Positions 51,119 to 60,147 are shown, counted from the stretch's first letter. The stretch: 64,000 bases of DNA from CAVWNR01 sp963756525 (GCA_963756525.1 CAVWNR010000003.1:248001-312000), one strand, 5' to 3'. The notes: generated by a model from the letters alone, not told the origin. Numbers and translations are program-made.

Positions 51119-51673
51119 CTACGTGCACTGCGGCGGCGGGTACGGCGGCCAGGCGCCGGCCTGGTAGGCCTGGCGGGCGCGGCGCGCGTCGTCCTGCTCG
51201 ATCAGCCGGTTGAGCAACTGCTGGACCTCGTCCGAATGCGGGATGTCGGCGAGCGCCTCCTGGCCGTGCTCACCGGCTGACTCGATCGTCAGCGTTCCGG
51301 CCTGCACGATCCGATCCCACAGCGTCTGGGAGAACCCGACGTCATTGATGCGCTGCAGCGAGATGTCGCGACCGACGCGCCGGAGCACGCCGCGGCGGAT
51401 CAGCACTCGCCGCGTGGTGAATACGTAGTGCGCGCTGCGCCACCGGATCCACGGACGCACTGCCAGCCAGCACACCAGCAGGAACGCGACGGCGAGCAGG
51501 ACGATCGTCAGCACACCACCTGGCCCACCCGACGGGACGAATGCGAGGCCGGCGCCGGTGGCCGCGCAGATCAGCAGGAACCAGAGCGTCGCCGGCACGA
51601 GCGTGATCCAGTGCGGGTGGAGGTGAAGGACGAGCTGCTCGTCTTCGGCGAGGAGCTTCTCCGGGTACCCCAC
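51119..51673 (-). CDS. PH-domain (bPH2) membrane protein
   Basis: 184 residues with two membrane helices (WITLVPATLWFLLICAATGAG and VLTIVLLAVAFLLVCWLAV) followed by a bacterial PH-like domain (VFTTRRVLIRRGVLRRVGRDISLQRINDV). The C-terminus is Pro-rich (AWPPYPPPQ). Function unknown; the family is common in actinobacteria. It lies 36 nt after birA and 10 nt before mvaB. GTG 51673 is used. Confidence 0.85.
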   Translation of the reverse strand: MGYPEKLLAEDEQLVLHLHPHWITLVPATLWFLLICAATGAGLAFVPSGGPGGVLTIVLLAVAFLLVCWLAVRPWIRWRSAHYVFTTRRVLIRRGVLRRVGRDISLQRINDVGFSQTLWDRIVQAGTLTIESAGEHGQEALADIPHSDEVQQLLNRLIEQDDARRARQAYQAGAWPPYPPPQCT

Positions 51674-51709
51674 GCCGGACCTCCCTGCCGATCGGTGCGC
51701 GAATCGACA

Positions 51710-52519
51710 CTAACTCGCCGGCGTTGGGCGCAGGTGTTCGACATCGCCGGCCGCGACGACCCGCTCGGTGCCGCCCGCGGCGAGCCGCAGCCGACCGGCC
51801 GCGTCGACTCCCACGGCGACGCCGTGCACGGTCGCACCGGCTGTGCCGGTAACGGCAACCTGCTGGCCCACGGTGCAGCAGCAGTCCCGATATGCGTCGG
51901 CGAGACCGCTGGCCTCGGCGTCGCCGCGGCAGTCCTGCCAGCTGGTGTACCGGCGGCCCAGTGCGGTAAGGATCGCGACCAGCAACTCGGCGCGGTCGAC
52001 GTCCGTCGCGCCCTCGACGGCCAGCGACGTGGCGCTCGGATATGCCAGCTCCTCCTGCGTGGTCGAGATGTTGAGCCCGATGCCGACCACCACGGCGTCG
52101 CCGGCGACCTGGGTGAGAATGCCCGCAGCCTTGCCCGGCGGGGTGCCGAGCAGCAGGTCGTTGGGCCATTTGAGCCGGCCGTCGATACCGACGACCTCCC
52201 GCACCGCGTCGTGCAGCGCGACGCCGGCCAGCAGCGGCAGCCAGCCCCAGCTCGCCGCCGGCACCCTCGGCCGCACCAGCACCGAGAACGTGAGCCCGGC
52301 CCGCGGCGGCGACGTCCAGCCGCGGTCGAGCCGCCCGCGCCCCGCACGCTGGTGCTCGGCGACGAGCACGGTGCCGGACGGCGTGCCGCCGGCCGCGCCG
52401 ACCAGGTCGGCGTTGGTCGACTCGGTCGCCGCGACGACCCGCAGCTGGGTCCATGGTGGTCGCAGACGCGCCTGCACCCGTGAGGCGTCGAGCGGCGCAC
52501 GATCCGGCGCGGTGGTCAC
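51710..52519 (-). CDS. birA: Biotin-[acetyl-CoA-carboxylase] ligase
   Basis: 269 residues. Attaches biotin to the BCCP domain of acyl-CoA carboxylases. The biotinyl-AMP motif is GRGRLDRGW, followed by LKWPNDLLL, GKAAGILTQ and VVVGIGLNIS. There is no N-terminal helix-turn-helix, so it is a class I, non-repressor type. GTG 52519 overlaps the fmdB-type gene by 4 nt. Adjacent carboxylase subunits at 55070 are its likely client system. Confidence 0.93.
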   Translation of the reverse strand: MTTAPDRAPLDASRVQARLRPPWTQLRVVAATESTNADLVGAAGGTPSGTVLVAEHQRAGRGRLDRGWTSPPRAGLTFSVLVRPRVPAASWGWLPLLAGVALHDAVREVVGIDGRLKWPNDLLLGTPPGKAAGILTQVAGDAVVVGIGLNISTTQEELAYPSATSLAVEGATDVDRAELLVAILTALGRRYTSWQDCRGDAEASGLADAYRDCCCTVGQQVAVTGTAGATVHGVAVGVDAAGRLRLAAGGTERVVAAGDVEHLRPTPAS

Positions 52520-52881
52520 TGATGCGGATGGGGGTGCGGGTCGCCGGCGCGCAGCGGCTTGCCCTCGTACGGTCCCTCGTGCGCGACGATCGGACGGCGG
52601 TCACCGGCCAGCTCGGGATGCTTGTGCTCCAGCCGGGTGCGCGCCTGCGCGCTGGAGCGCAGTTCGCGCAGGTACTCGCGGTCGCCGTGGTAGGTGCCGC
52701 GCCAGGTCTGCGGCAGCCGGTCGTGCGCCGGCGGCAGACGAGCGGCGCCGCGCAGGCCGATCCGCGACGGCACCTTGGCCGTAGCCGCGCCGCAGGCCGG
52801 GCACGGTGGCAGCGGCGCGCTGAACGACTGGATCACCTCGAACGCGTGCCCCTGCGCGCACCGCAGGTCGTAGATGGCCAC
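52516..52881 (-). CDS. FmdB-type zinc-ribbon protein
   Basis: 121 residues starting MAIYDLRCAQGHAFEV with the CxxxH...CxxC zinc ribbon (CAQGH and CPACG) of the FmdB family, followed by a basic extension rich in Arg, His and Pro (ending HPHPHQ). These proteins often sit by amidase or carboxylase genes; their role is unclear. ATG 52881 begins one base after the transhydrogenase stop, so it is in the same operon, and it overlaps birA by 4 nt. Confidence 0.85.
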   Translation of the reverse strand: MAIYDLRCAQGHAFEVIQSFSAPLPPCPACGAATAKVPSRIGLRGAARLPPAHDRLPQTWRGTYHGDREYLRELRSSAQARTRLEHKHPELAGDRRPIVAHEGPYEGKPLRAGDPHPHPHQ

Positions 52882-54174
52882 CTACCAGAGTTCCAGCGAG
52901 CGGTGGAAGATGCCGGCGATGTCGTCCTCGGTGACCGGCTTGGGGCAGGTGGCGAGCAGGCGCTGCTGCTTCATCGTCCCGCCGACGAGGTCGGGGATGT
53001 CGCCTTCGGCGTAGCCGACCGCGCCCACGCCGTTGGGGATGTCGATGTCGCGCATCAGGTCGGCGACCACGGTCGGCAGGAACTCGCGCGCGTCGTCGGG
53101 CCTGCCGGCGTTCGGCGCGAGCAGCTGCGCGGCCCGCACATGCCGGTCGGGGTTGGCGTCGAAGGTGAACCGGAACGCCTCGGGAGCGGTGAGCGCCACC
53201 GACATGCCGTGCGGCACCATCGCCTCGTCGGCCGGGTAGTCCTTGGGATGGAACTCGCGCACCCGCCCGGCGATCGGATAGGCGTTGGCGTGCGGGATGT
53301 GCACCCCGGCGTTTCCGAATCCCATCCCGGCGAACGTCGCGGCCATCGCCATCGCGCCCCGGGCGTCGCGGTCGTCGCCGTGGTTGACCGCGCGCCGGAA
53401 CGAGACGGACAGCAGCGTCAGCGCCTTCTCCGACCACATGTCGGCGATCGGGTTCGACCCGCAGTAGGGCACCCGCTGCTCGGGCCGCTTGTGCTCGTAG
53501 GTGGTGTACGGACGGGCGGTGTAGCTCTCCAGCGCGTGGCAGAGGATGTCCATGCCGGCCGAAGCGGTGACGCCGGGCGGCTGGGTGATCGTGAGGTCCG
53601 GGTCGATGACCGCCAGGGTCGGGCGCAGCCGGGCATGGCTGATGCCGGTCTTTACCTTCAGCGCCAGCACGTCGAGCACGCAGACCGTCGTCGACTCGGC
53701 GCCGGTGCCGGTGGTGGTCGGCACGGCGATCAGCGGGTGCAGCGGCTTGCTCGGCGACTGGCCGCCGCCGACGGGCGGGTTGATGTAGTCCATCAGCTCG
53801 CCGGGGTTCGTGCTGAGCAGGTTGATCGCCTTGGCGGTGTCGATGCTCGACCCGCCGCCGACCGCGACCAGCGCGTCGAACGGGCCGTGCTCGCGGGCCC
53901 ACTCGACCGCGGCGACCATGCTGGCGTCTGTCGGCTCGACGTGCACCCCGTCGAACACCTCGGCGGCGATGTCGAACGCGGCCATCTGGTCGGCGACCCG
54001 CTGCGGCAGGCCGGTGCCGGCGATGCCGCGGTCGGTGACCACCAGCGCCCGGCGGACACCGTACTGGGAGAGGTCGAACCCGATCTCCGCCGACGCGCCG
54101 GGGCCGAACTTCAGCGCCGGCGCACCGTAGGTGAAGATGTTCTCCGGATTGGCGGGAACGGCGATCTCGCTCAT
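52882..54174 (-). CDS. Hydroxyacid-oxoacid transhydrogenase (iron alcohol dehydrogenase family)
   Basis: A 430-residue group III metal-dependent alcohol dehydrogenase of the ADHFE1 type. It has FDALVAVGGGSSIDTAKAINLLST, MDYINPPVGGG, PTTTGTGAE, and GMDILCHALESY with metal-binding His residues. ADHFE1 enzymes oxidise gamma-hydroxybutyrate to succinic semialdehyde while reducing 2-oxoglutarate. ATG 54174 overlaps the lactonase stop in ATGA; the frame to 54294 is overlap with that gene. The neighbouring lactonase fits the substrate inference. Exact substrate is not proven. Confidence 0.86.
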   Translation of the reverse strand: MSEIAVPANPENIFTYGAPALKFGPGASAEIGFDLSQYGVRRALVVTDRGIAGTGLPQRVADQMAAFDIAAEVFDGVHVEPTDASMVAAVEWAREHGPFDALVAVGGGSSIDTAKAINLLSTNPGELMDYINPPVGGGQSPSKPLHPLIAVPTTTGTGAESTTVCVLDVLALKVKTGISHARLRPTLAVIDPDLTITQPPGVTASAGMDILCHALESYTARPYTTYEHKRPEQRVPYCGSNPIADMWSEKALTLLSVSFRRAVNHGDDRDARGAMAMAATFAGMGFGNAGVHIPHANAYPIAGRVREFHPKDYPADEAMVPHGMSVALTAPEAFRFTFDANPDRHVRAAQLLAPNAGRPDDAREFLPTVVADLMRDIDIPNGVGAVGYAEGDIPDLVGGTMKQQRLLATCPKPVTEDDIAGIFHRSLELW

Positions 54175-54983
54175 GTGTAGCTCCCTTCCGGCGCGCGTCG
54201 CATGGAGCGCATCTGCTCGGCGTCGTGACCGAACACCACGGTGGCGTCGGTCTTCTCGGCAAGATTGCGGATCTTCTCCACGGAGCCGTACCACGCCGAC
54301 AGGTCGTTGACGATCGCCGCCGGCGTGGCGGGAGGTCCGTACGAGTCACCCATGTAGACGGCATCCGATGTGAAGATCATCGTGCCGGAGTCGGCGAGGT
54401 CGACCTGCATCGCCATCTCCCCTGGCGTGTGACCCGGCGCCTGGATCAGCGTCACGCCCGGCAGGAATTCGGCGTCACCGCTGACGGTCTCGAACTCGAG
54501 GCCGTCGTAGTCGGCCTTGAGGTGCGCGCCGTTGAACGCGCCGCCGTAGCCGAACGCGAACTCCTTCTCCTTGTCCGAGCAGACCAGCTTTGCGCCGGTG
54601 CCGGCGAACAGCTTGACGTTGCCGGCGTGGTCGAAATGCAGATGGGAGAGCACCACGTAGTCGAGCTTCTCCGGGCTCACGCCGAGCTGGCCCAGCCGCG
54701 AGTCGAGGTACTGCTCCTCGCTGACCTGGTCGTACGGGAAGAACTCCTGCAGCCCGGTCGGCTGCCAGCGGGTCTCCCAGTCCCTGGGGCAGCTGGTGTC
54801 CCAGAGCAGCGTCCCCTCGGGCGTCTCGACCAGCACCGCGTGGGTGGTACACGGGTACCACTCCACCGGCTTGTCGCGCTCGGATCTGGGCCGGATGCTG
54901 CGGCCGGGCTTGAGCAGCAGCCAGGTCAGGTCGCAGCTCATCGCGCCGCAGTCGAGGATGGACAGCTTCGTTGCAGTCGCCAT
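54171..54983 (-). CDS. MBL-fold lactonase, AttM/BlcC-like
   Basis: 270 residues with the metallo-beta-lactamase fold. Metal ligands are in SHLHFDHAGN (HxHxDH), APGHTPGEMA, the FTSDAVYMGD aspartate and the VVFGHDAEQ His. The opening LSILDCGAMSCDLTWLL is typical of the N-acyl-homoserine-lactone / gamma-butyrolactone hydrolase group. A GGAGG precedes ATG 54983. It is first in a six-gene minus-strand run and overlaps the transhydrogenase gene. Substrate could be gamma-butyrolactone or a homoserine lactone. Confidence 0.86.
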   Translation of the reverse strand: MATATKLSILDCGAMSCDLTWLLLKPGRSIRPRSERDKPVEWYPCTTHAVLVETPEGTLLWDTSCPRDWETRWQPTGLQEFFPYDQVSEEQYLDSRLGQLGVSPEKLDYVVLSHLHFDHAGNVKLFAGTGAKLVCSDKEKEFAFGYGGAFNGAHLKADYDGLEFETVSGDAEFLPGVTLIQAPGHTPGEMAMQVDLADSGTMIFTSDAVYMGDSYGPPATPAAIVNDLSAWYGSVEKIRNLAEKTDATVVFGHDAEQMRSMRRAPEGSYT

Positions 54984-55055
54984 GGCGAACCTCCGCGCAG
55001 CGGGTATTCCCTCACGCTTGCCCGGCGGAGCGTCCCTGTCAACAGGCGTGTGCCC

Positions 55056-55061
55056 TAGGCT
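55056..55061 (+). promoter_or_regulatory. Leaderless promoter -10 of the carboxylase operon
   Basis: TAGGCT, 8 nt before ATG 55070, with no ribosome-binding site between. It supports the start chosen for the beta subunit over the upstream open frame. Confidence 0.55.
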
Positions 55062-55069
55062 CCGCAGCT

Positions 55070-56659
55070 ATGGCCGCCCCTGCCGCAGAACCGCCCGATT
55101 CGCATACCACTGCGGGCAAGCTCGCCGACCTGCAGCGGCGCTACGAGGAGGCGGTCCACGCCGGGTCGGCACGCGCGGTGGAGAAGCAGCACACGAAGGG
55201 CAAGAAGACCGCGCGGGAGCGGATCACGGCGCTGCTGGATGAGGGGTCGTTCATCGAGCTGGACGAGTTCGCCCGGCACCGGTCGACGAATTTCGGGATG
55301 CAGCGCAACCGGCCGTTCGGCGATGGCGTCGTCACCGGCTACGGCACGGTGGACGGCCGGCCGGTGTGCGTGTTCAGCCAGGACGTCACGGTGTTCGGCG
55401 GCAGCCTGGGGCAGGTGTACGGCGAGAAGATCGTGAAGGTGCTCGACTTCGCGATGCGAACCGGCTGCCCGGTGATCGGCATCAACGAGGGCGGCGGCGC
55501 GCGCATCCAGGAGGGCGTGGTCAGCCTCGGCCTCTACGGGGAGATCTTCTACCGGAACACGCAGGCATCCGGTGTGATCCCGCAGATCTCGCTGATCATG
55601 GGTGCGGCGGCCGGCGGCCACGTCTACTCCCCCGCGCTCACCGACTTCGTCGTCATGGTCGACAAGACCTCGCAGATGTTCATCACCGGACCGGACGTGG
55701 TGAAGACCGTCACCGGCGAGGACGTCACGTTAGAAGAACTGGGTGGTGCTCGAACCCACAACACCACCAGCGGCAACGCGCACTACCTGGCCAGTGACGA
55801 AGACGACGCGATCGGTTACGTCAAGGCCCTGCTCTCCTACCTGCCGAGCAACAACCTCGACCCGCTCCCGGTCTACGACACCGACGTCGCCGATGACGTG
55901 CACGAGCAGGACGCGTTCCTGGACACGTTCATCCCCGACTCGGCCAACCAGCCCTACGACATGCACGAGATCATCACGCACCTGCTCGACGACCAGGAGT
56001 TCCTCGAGGTGCACGCGCTGTTCGCGCCGAACGTCGTCGTCGGCTTCGGTCGGATCGAGGGGCACCCGGTCGGGGTGGTCGCCAACCAGCCGATGCATTT
56101 CGCGGGCTGCCTGGACATCGACGCGTCGGAGAAGGCGGCCCGCTTCGTGCGGACGTGCGACGCGTTCAACATCCCGATCGTCACGTTCGTCGACGTCCCC
56201 GGTTTCCTGCCCGGCGTCGACCAGGAACACAACGGCATCATCCGGCACGGCGCCAAGCTCATCTACGCCTATGCCGAGGCCACCGTTGCGAAGATCACCA
56301 TCGTGACTCGCAAGGCCTTCGGCGGCGCCTACGACGTGATGGGCTCCAAGCACCTCGGCGCGGACGTGAACATCGCCTGGCCGACCGCGCAGATCGCGGT
56401 GATGGGCGCCCAGGGGGCGGTCAACATCCTTTACCGGCGCGAACTCTCCGCCGCCGAAGATACCGACGTGGCGCGCGCCAAGCGGGTCGCCGAGTACGAG
56501 GACACCCTGGTCAACCCGTACATGGCCGCGGAGCGGGGCTATATCGACTCGGTGATCGCGCCGTCGCACACCCGCTCGTACCTGATCCGGTCACTGCGGA
56601 TGCTGCGCAACAAGCGCCAGGCGCTGCCGCCGAAGAAGCACGGAAACATTCCGCTATGA
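55070..56659 (+). CDS. pccB: Acyl-CoA carboxylase carboxyltransferase (beta) subunit
   Basis: 529 residues. Transfers the carboxyl group from biotin to propionyl- or acetyl-CoA. It has KKTARERITALLDEGSFIELDEFARHR, GINEGGGARIQEGV, VIPQISLIMGAAAGGHVYSPALTDF and GGARTHNTTSGNAHYLA, then the acyl-CoA half with VVANQPMHFAGCLDIDASEKAARFVR and KAFGGAYDVMGSKHLGAD. The two crotonase-like halves are complete. The biotin-carrying alpha subunit is not in the window. The epsilon subunit gene overlaps the stop. Substrate (propionyl or acetyl) is uncertain. Confidence 0.94.
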   Translation: MAAPAAEPPDSHTTAGKLADLQRRYEEAVHAGSARAVEKQHTKGKKTARERITALLDEGSFIELDEFARHRSTNFGMQRNRPFGDGVVTGYGTVDGRPVCVFSQDVTVFGGSLGQVYGEKIVKVLDFAMRTGCPVIGINEGGGARIQEGVVSLGLYGEIFYRNTQASGVIPQISLIMGAAAGGHVYSPALTDFVVMVDKTSQMFITGPDVVKTVTGEDVTLEELGGARTHNTTSGNAHYLASDEDDAIGYVKALLSYLPSNNLDPLPVYDTDVADDVHEQDAFLDTFIPDSANQPYDMHEIITHLLDDQEFLEVHALFAPNVVVGFGRIEGHPVGVVANQPMHFAGCLDIDASEKAARFVRTCDAFNIPIVTFVDVPGFLPGVDQEHNGIIRHGAKLIYAYAEATVAKITIVTRKAFGGAYDVMGSKHLGADVNIAWPTAQIAVMGAQGAVNILYRRELSAAEDTDVARAKRVAEYEDTLVNPYMAAERGYIDSVIAPSHTRSYLIRSLRMLRNKRQALPPKKHGNIPL

Positions 56660-56868
56660 GTGCTGCGAACACGCCGCCGCTGCGCATCGTTCGCGGCGAG
56701 CCGACGCCGGAGGAGCTCGCGGCCCTGACGGCTCTGGTCACCGCCGTCGGCCCGCAGGCTCGGTCGGAGCCGGAGCCGCCGACGCGCGGCCGGTGGAACG
56801 ACCCGGCCCACGCGCACCGCCGTTACTGGCCGGCCGGCCCGGGCGGCTGGCGCGCCGCCGCCCGCTGA
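56656..56868 (+). CDS. accE: Acyl-CoA carboxylase epsilon subunit
   Basis: A 70-residue protein. It has PPLRIVRGEPTPEELAALTALV at the N-terminus, the ACC-epsilon signature that bridges alpha and beta subunits in actinobacterial complexes, and a C-terminal WNDPAHAHRRYWPAGPGGWRAA tail. ATG 56656 overlaps the beta-subunit TGA in ATGA. Small size and position are as in Streptomyces and Mycobacterium. It is easily missed by gene finders. Confidence 0.88.
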   Translation: MSAANTPPLRIVRGEPTPEELAALTALVTAVGPQARSEPEPPTRGRWNDPAHAHRRYWPAGPGGWRAAAR

Positions 56869-56913
56869 CGGCGGCCCAAGACGCTGCCCCGCCAGATGGG
56901 CCATGCTGGACGG

Positions 56914-57804
56914 ATGCAGCCGTACGCGAACCCCGACGAGCTGGCCACCGCGATCGAGGCCACTGGTTACCTGCCCGACGACGGGCTCGCGACGGCCGCC
57001 TTCCTCGCGTTGCGGATGGCCCGGCCGCTGTTCCTCGAGGGCGACGCCGGGGTCGGCAAGACCAGCCTGGCCCAGGCCCTCGCGGACGTGACCGGGGCGA
57101 CGCTGGTTCGGTTGCAGTGCTACGAGGGCATCGACGCCGCACAGGCGCTCTACGACTGGAACTTCCCCCGGCAGGTGCTGCACCTGCGCGCCGCCGAGGC
57201 CGCCCGCTCCGACGGCGCCCCCGCCGACGCCGAGGAGCTGGAGCGCTCGCTCTACGAGCGGCGCTTTCTCGTCGCCCGTCCCATCCTGCAGGCGATCGAG
57301 AACCCGCCGAGCGTGCTGCTCATCGACGAGATCGATCGCGCCGACGACGAGTTCGAGGCGTTCCTGCTGGAGGCGCTGGCCGACAACGCGATCACCATCC
57401 CCGAGCTGGGCACGATCCGGGCGACGACTGCGCCGCTCGTCGTGCTCACCTCCAACCGTACCCGTGAGGTGCACGACGCGCTGAAGCGGCGCTGCCTCTA
57501 CCACTGGGTGGCCCACCCGTCGTTCGAGCGTGAGGTGGCGATCCTGCGCCGCCGGCTCCCTGAGGTGAGTGAGCGGCTGGCCCGCGAGGTCGCCCACGCC
57601 ACGGCCCGGCTGCGCGACGCCGACCTGCTCAAACCGCCCGGCGTCGCCGAGTCGATCGACTGGGCGCAGGCGTTACACCTGCTGGGGGCCCAGTCGCTGG
57701 ATCCGGAACGTGCCGCCGCCACGCTCGGCGCGGTGCTCAAGTACCACGAGGACGCCGCGCGCGCCCGCGAGACCGTGCTGGCCGACCTGGTGAGCTCGCG
57801 ATGA
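56914..57804 (+). CDS. MoxR/CoxD-type AAA+ ATPase
   Basis: 296 residues. Walker A is GDAGVGKTS (43-51), Walker B is LLIDEIDRAD, and the FLLEALADN and TSNRTREVHDALKRRC (sensor/arginine finger) regions follow. CoxD-type ATPases pair with a VWA protein (here at 57801) to mature the molybdenum-copper or related site of CO-dehydrogenase-like enzymes. ATG 56914 is chosen over 56896. It starts the cox-like run; the 45-nt gap before it contains a CATGCT that could serve as -10. Confidence 0.9.
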   Translation: MQPYANPDELATAIEATGYLPDDGLATAAFLALRMARPLFLEGDAGVGKTSLAQALADVTGATLVRLQCYEGIDAAQALYDWNFPRQVLHLRAAEAARSDGAPADAEELERSLYERRFLVARPILQAIENPPSVLLIDEIDRADDEFEAFLLEALADNAITIPELGTIRATTAPLVVLTSNRTREVHDALKRRCLYHWVAHPSFEREVAILRRRLPEVSERLAREVAHATARLRDADLLKPPGVAESIDWAQALHLLGAQSLDPERAAATLGAVLKYHEDAARARETVLADLVSSR

Positions 57805-58964
57805 TCACGGCCATATCTGCGAAAGCTGGCAGCTCCGCCCGAGATCATGACGCGAAGTCGCGCGACGTCATCGAGATCGTGCTGGGCTTCGCCCGGACGC
57901 TGCGCCATGCCGGCGTTCCGGCGACCCCCGACCGGGTGCAGGCGATGGTCACCGCGCTGGGTGAGCTCGACGTCCTCGACCCGGAGCAGGTCTACTGGGC
58001 CGGCCGGCTCACCCTCTGCGGCGATCCGGTCGACCTGGACCGCTACGACGCGGCCTTCGCCGCCTACTTCGGCGGGCGCGGTGCGCCGCCGCGGCATCCG
58101 CACACCCCGCCGCCGGTCCGCTACGTCGCCGCGCCGTTCGCCGTGGAGGCGCCCGAGGGCGACCCGCACCGTGCAGAGGACGCCCAGCAGCTGACCGTCC
58201 AGGCCAGCCGGCAGGAGGTGCTGCGCCACCGCGATGTCTCGGCGCTGTCGGCTGCCGAGCGGGCCGAGGTGGCCCGGCTGTTCGCGCTGCTCGCCCCGCG
58301 GGTCGGCCGGCGGCGGTCGCGCCGTTACAAGGCCGGGCCGAAGGGCCGCATCGACCTGGACGGCACCGTGCGCCGCATGCTGCGCGACGGCGGCGAGCCC
58401 GGTCAGCTGGCCCGCCGTGCCCGCCGCACCAAGCCCAGGCGGCTGGTGCTGCTGGTCGACATCAGCGGCTCGATGGCGCCCTACGCCGACGCCCTGCTCC
58501 GCTTCGCGCACGCCGCCGTCCGTGCCAACCCGGCGAGCACTGACGTCTTCACCCTCGGCACCCGGCTGACCAGGGTCACCCGCGAGTTGCGCCTGCGCGA
58601 CCCGGACCGGGCGCTGGAGGCCGCCGGTCGGGCCATCCCGGACTGGAGCGGCGGCACCCGCCTCGGCGAAGAGGTCAAGGCGTTCCTCGACCGTTGGGGG
58701 CAGCGCGGTGCGGCCCGTGGCGCGACGGTCGTCCTCTGCTCGGACGGGTGGGAGCGCGGCGACCCGACCCTGCTCGCGGAACAACTCGCCCGGCTGGCCC
58801 GGTTGGCGCATTGCGTCGTCTGGGTGAATCCGCACAAGGGCAAGGACGGGTTCGCGCCAGTCACCGGAGGCATGATGGCTGCGTTGCCGCACCTCGACCA
58901 CCTGGTGGCCGGGCACAGCTTCGCGGCACTCGAGCGACTGGTGGAGGTCATTGCCGATGCGTGA
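57801..58964 (+). CDS. VWA-domain CoxE-like protein
   Basis: 387 residues. The C-terminal half is a von Willebrand A-like domain with the MIDAS motif DISGS at 220-224, CSDGWERGD as the later metal loop and VVWVNPHKG. The N-terminal half has FARTLRHAGVPATPDRVQ, shared with CoxE. ATG 57801 overlaps the ATPase stop by 4 nt. CoxE works with the MoxR ATPase on CODH maturation. The XdhC gene begins before its stop. Confidence 0.9.
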   Translation: MITAISAKAGSSARDHDAKSRDVIEIVLGFARTLRHAGVPATPDRVQAMVTALGELDVLDPEQVYWAGRLTLCGDPVDLDRYDAAFAAYFGGRGAPPRHPHTPPPVRYVAAPFAVEAPEGDPHRAEDAQQLTVQASRQEVLRHRDVSALSAAERAEVARLFALLAPRVGRRRSRRYKAGPKGRIDLDGTVRRMLRDGGEPGQLARRARRTKPRRLVLLVDISGSMAPYADALLRFAHAAVRANPASTDVFTLGTRLTRVTRELRLRDPDRALEAAGRAIPDWSGGTRLGEEVKAFLDRWGQRGAARGATVVLCSDGWERGDPTLLAEQLARLARLAHCVVWVNPHKGKDGFAPVTGGMMAALPHLDHLVAGHSFAALERLVEVIADA

Positions 58965-60102
58965 CGTGCTGGACGAGGTGCTGGCCTGGTGGCGCGCGGG
59001 ACAGACCGTCGGGTTGGGCACGGTGGTCGGCACCTGGAAGTCCTCGCCCCGCCAGCCCGGCGCGGCGATGGCGGTCGGCCCCGACGGCAGCGCGGTGGGC
59101 AGCGTTTCCGGCGGTTGCGTCGAAGGCGCGGTCTACGAGCTCGCCACCGGGGTGCGCGACGGCGCCCCGCCGGTGCTGCAGCGTTACGGCGTCAGCGACG
59201 ACGACGCGTTCAGCGTCGGGCTCACCTGCGGCGGCATCATCGACTTGTTCGTCGAGCGGGTCGACCGTTCGACCTTCCCGGAGCTGGGCGAGGTCGCCGA
59301 GGACATCACGCACGGCCGTCCCGTCGCGGTCGCCACGCTGATCGACGGGGTGCGCGACGACCGGCGTGGCCGGCGCATGGTGATCCGCCCGGACAGCGTC
59401 AGCGGCACGCTCGGCTCGCCGCGGCTGGACGACGCGGTGCGCGACGACGCGCGCGGACTGCTCGGCCAGGGCCAGACCGGCATCGTCCACTACGGCCCGG
59501 ACGGTGAGCGCCGCCTCGACGACATCGCGGTGTTCGTCGCCTCCTACGCTCCCCGCCCGCACATGATCGTGTTTGGGGCGATCGATTTCGCCGCGGCGGT
59601 GGCCCGGATCGGGTCGTTCCTCGGCTACCGGGTCACCGTCTGCGACGCGCGGCCGACCTTCGCCACGCCCAAGCGGTTCCCGGACGCTGACGAGGTGGTC
59701 GTCGAGTGGCCGCACCGCTACCTCGCCAAGCTCGCCGACGCCAGCGAGGTCGACGAGCGGACCGTCGTCTGCGTGCTCACCCACGACCCGAAGTTCGACG
59801 TGCCGCTGCTCGAGCTGGCGCTGCGCATGCCGCTCGCCTACGTCGGCGCAATGGGCTCGCGGCGCACCAACGACGATCGCAGCGCCAAGCTGCGCGAGCG
59901 GGGCGTCACCGACGACGAGCTGGCGCGGCTGCACGCGCCGATCGGCCTGGACCTGGGCTCGCGCACGCCGGAGGAGACCGCGGTCTCGATCGCCGCAGAG
60001 ATCATCTCCGGGCACTGGGGCGGCGCCGGCACGCCGCTGCGGGAGGCGAGCGGTCCCATCCATGGGCGCAGCCGGGCCGCCCTTGCGCCCGACGCTGTTT
60101 GA
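58957..60102 (+). CDS. XdhC/CoxI family maturation protein
   Basis: 381 residues with the XdhC N-terminal domain (VGLGTVVGTWKSSPRQPGAAMAV, SVSGGCVEGAVYE) and the C-terminal Rossmann domain (MIVFGAIDFAAAVARIGSFLGYRVTVCDARP, YVGAMGSRRTNDDR, LGSRTPEETAVSIAAEI). XdhC binds molybdenum cofactor and sulfurates or inserts it. ATG 58957 lies 9 nt after a GGAGG (58943-58947); it overlaps the VWA gene by 8 nt. It lies between coxE and coxS in the cluster. Confidence 0.92.
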   Translation: MRDVLDEVLAWWRAGQTVGLGTVVGTWKSSPRQPGAAMAVGPDGSAVGSVSGGCVEGAVYELATGVRDGAPPVLQRYGVSDDDAFSVGLTCGGIIDLFVERVDRSTFPELGEVAEDITHGRPVAVATLIDGVRDDRRGRRMVIRPDSVSGTLGSPRLDDAVRDDARGLLGQGQTGIVHYGPDGERRLDDIAVFVASYAPRPHMIVFGAIDFAAAVARIGSFLGYRVTVCDARPTFATPKRFPDADEVVVEWPHRYLAKLADASEVDERTVVCVLTHDPKFDVPLLELALRMPLAYVGAMGSRRTNDDRSAKLRERGVTDDELARLHAPIGLDLGSRTPEETAVSIAAEIISGHWGGAGTPLREASGPIHGRSRAALAPDAV

Positions 60103-60147
60103 CGATTGTGTGTAGTGCAGGACACAACTTCATGCGCAGGAGGCGCC

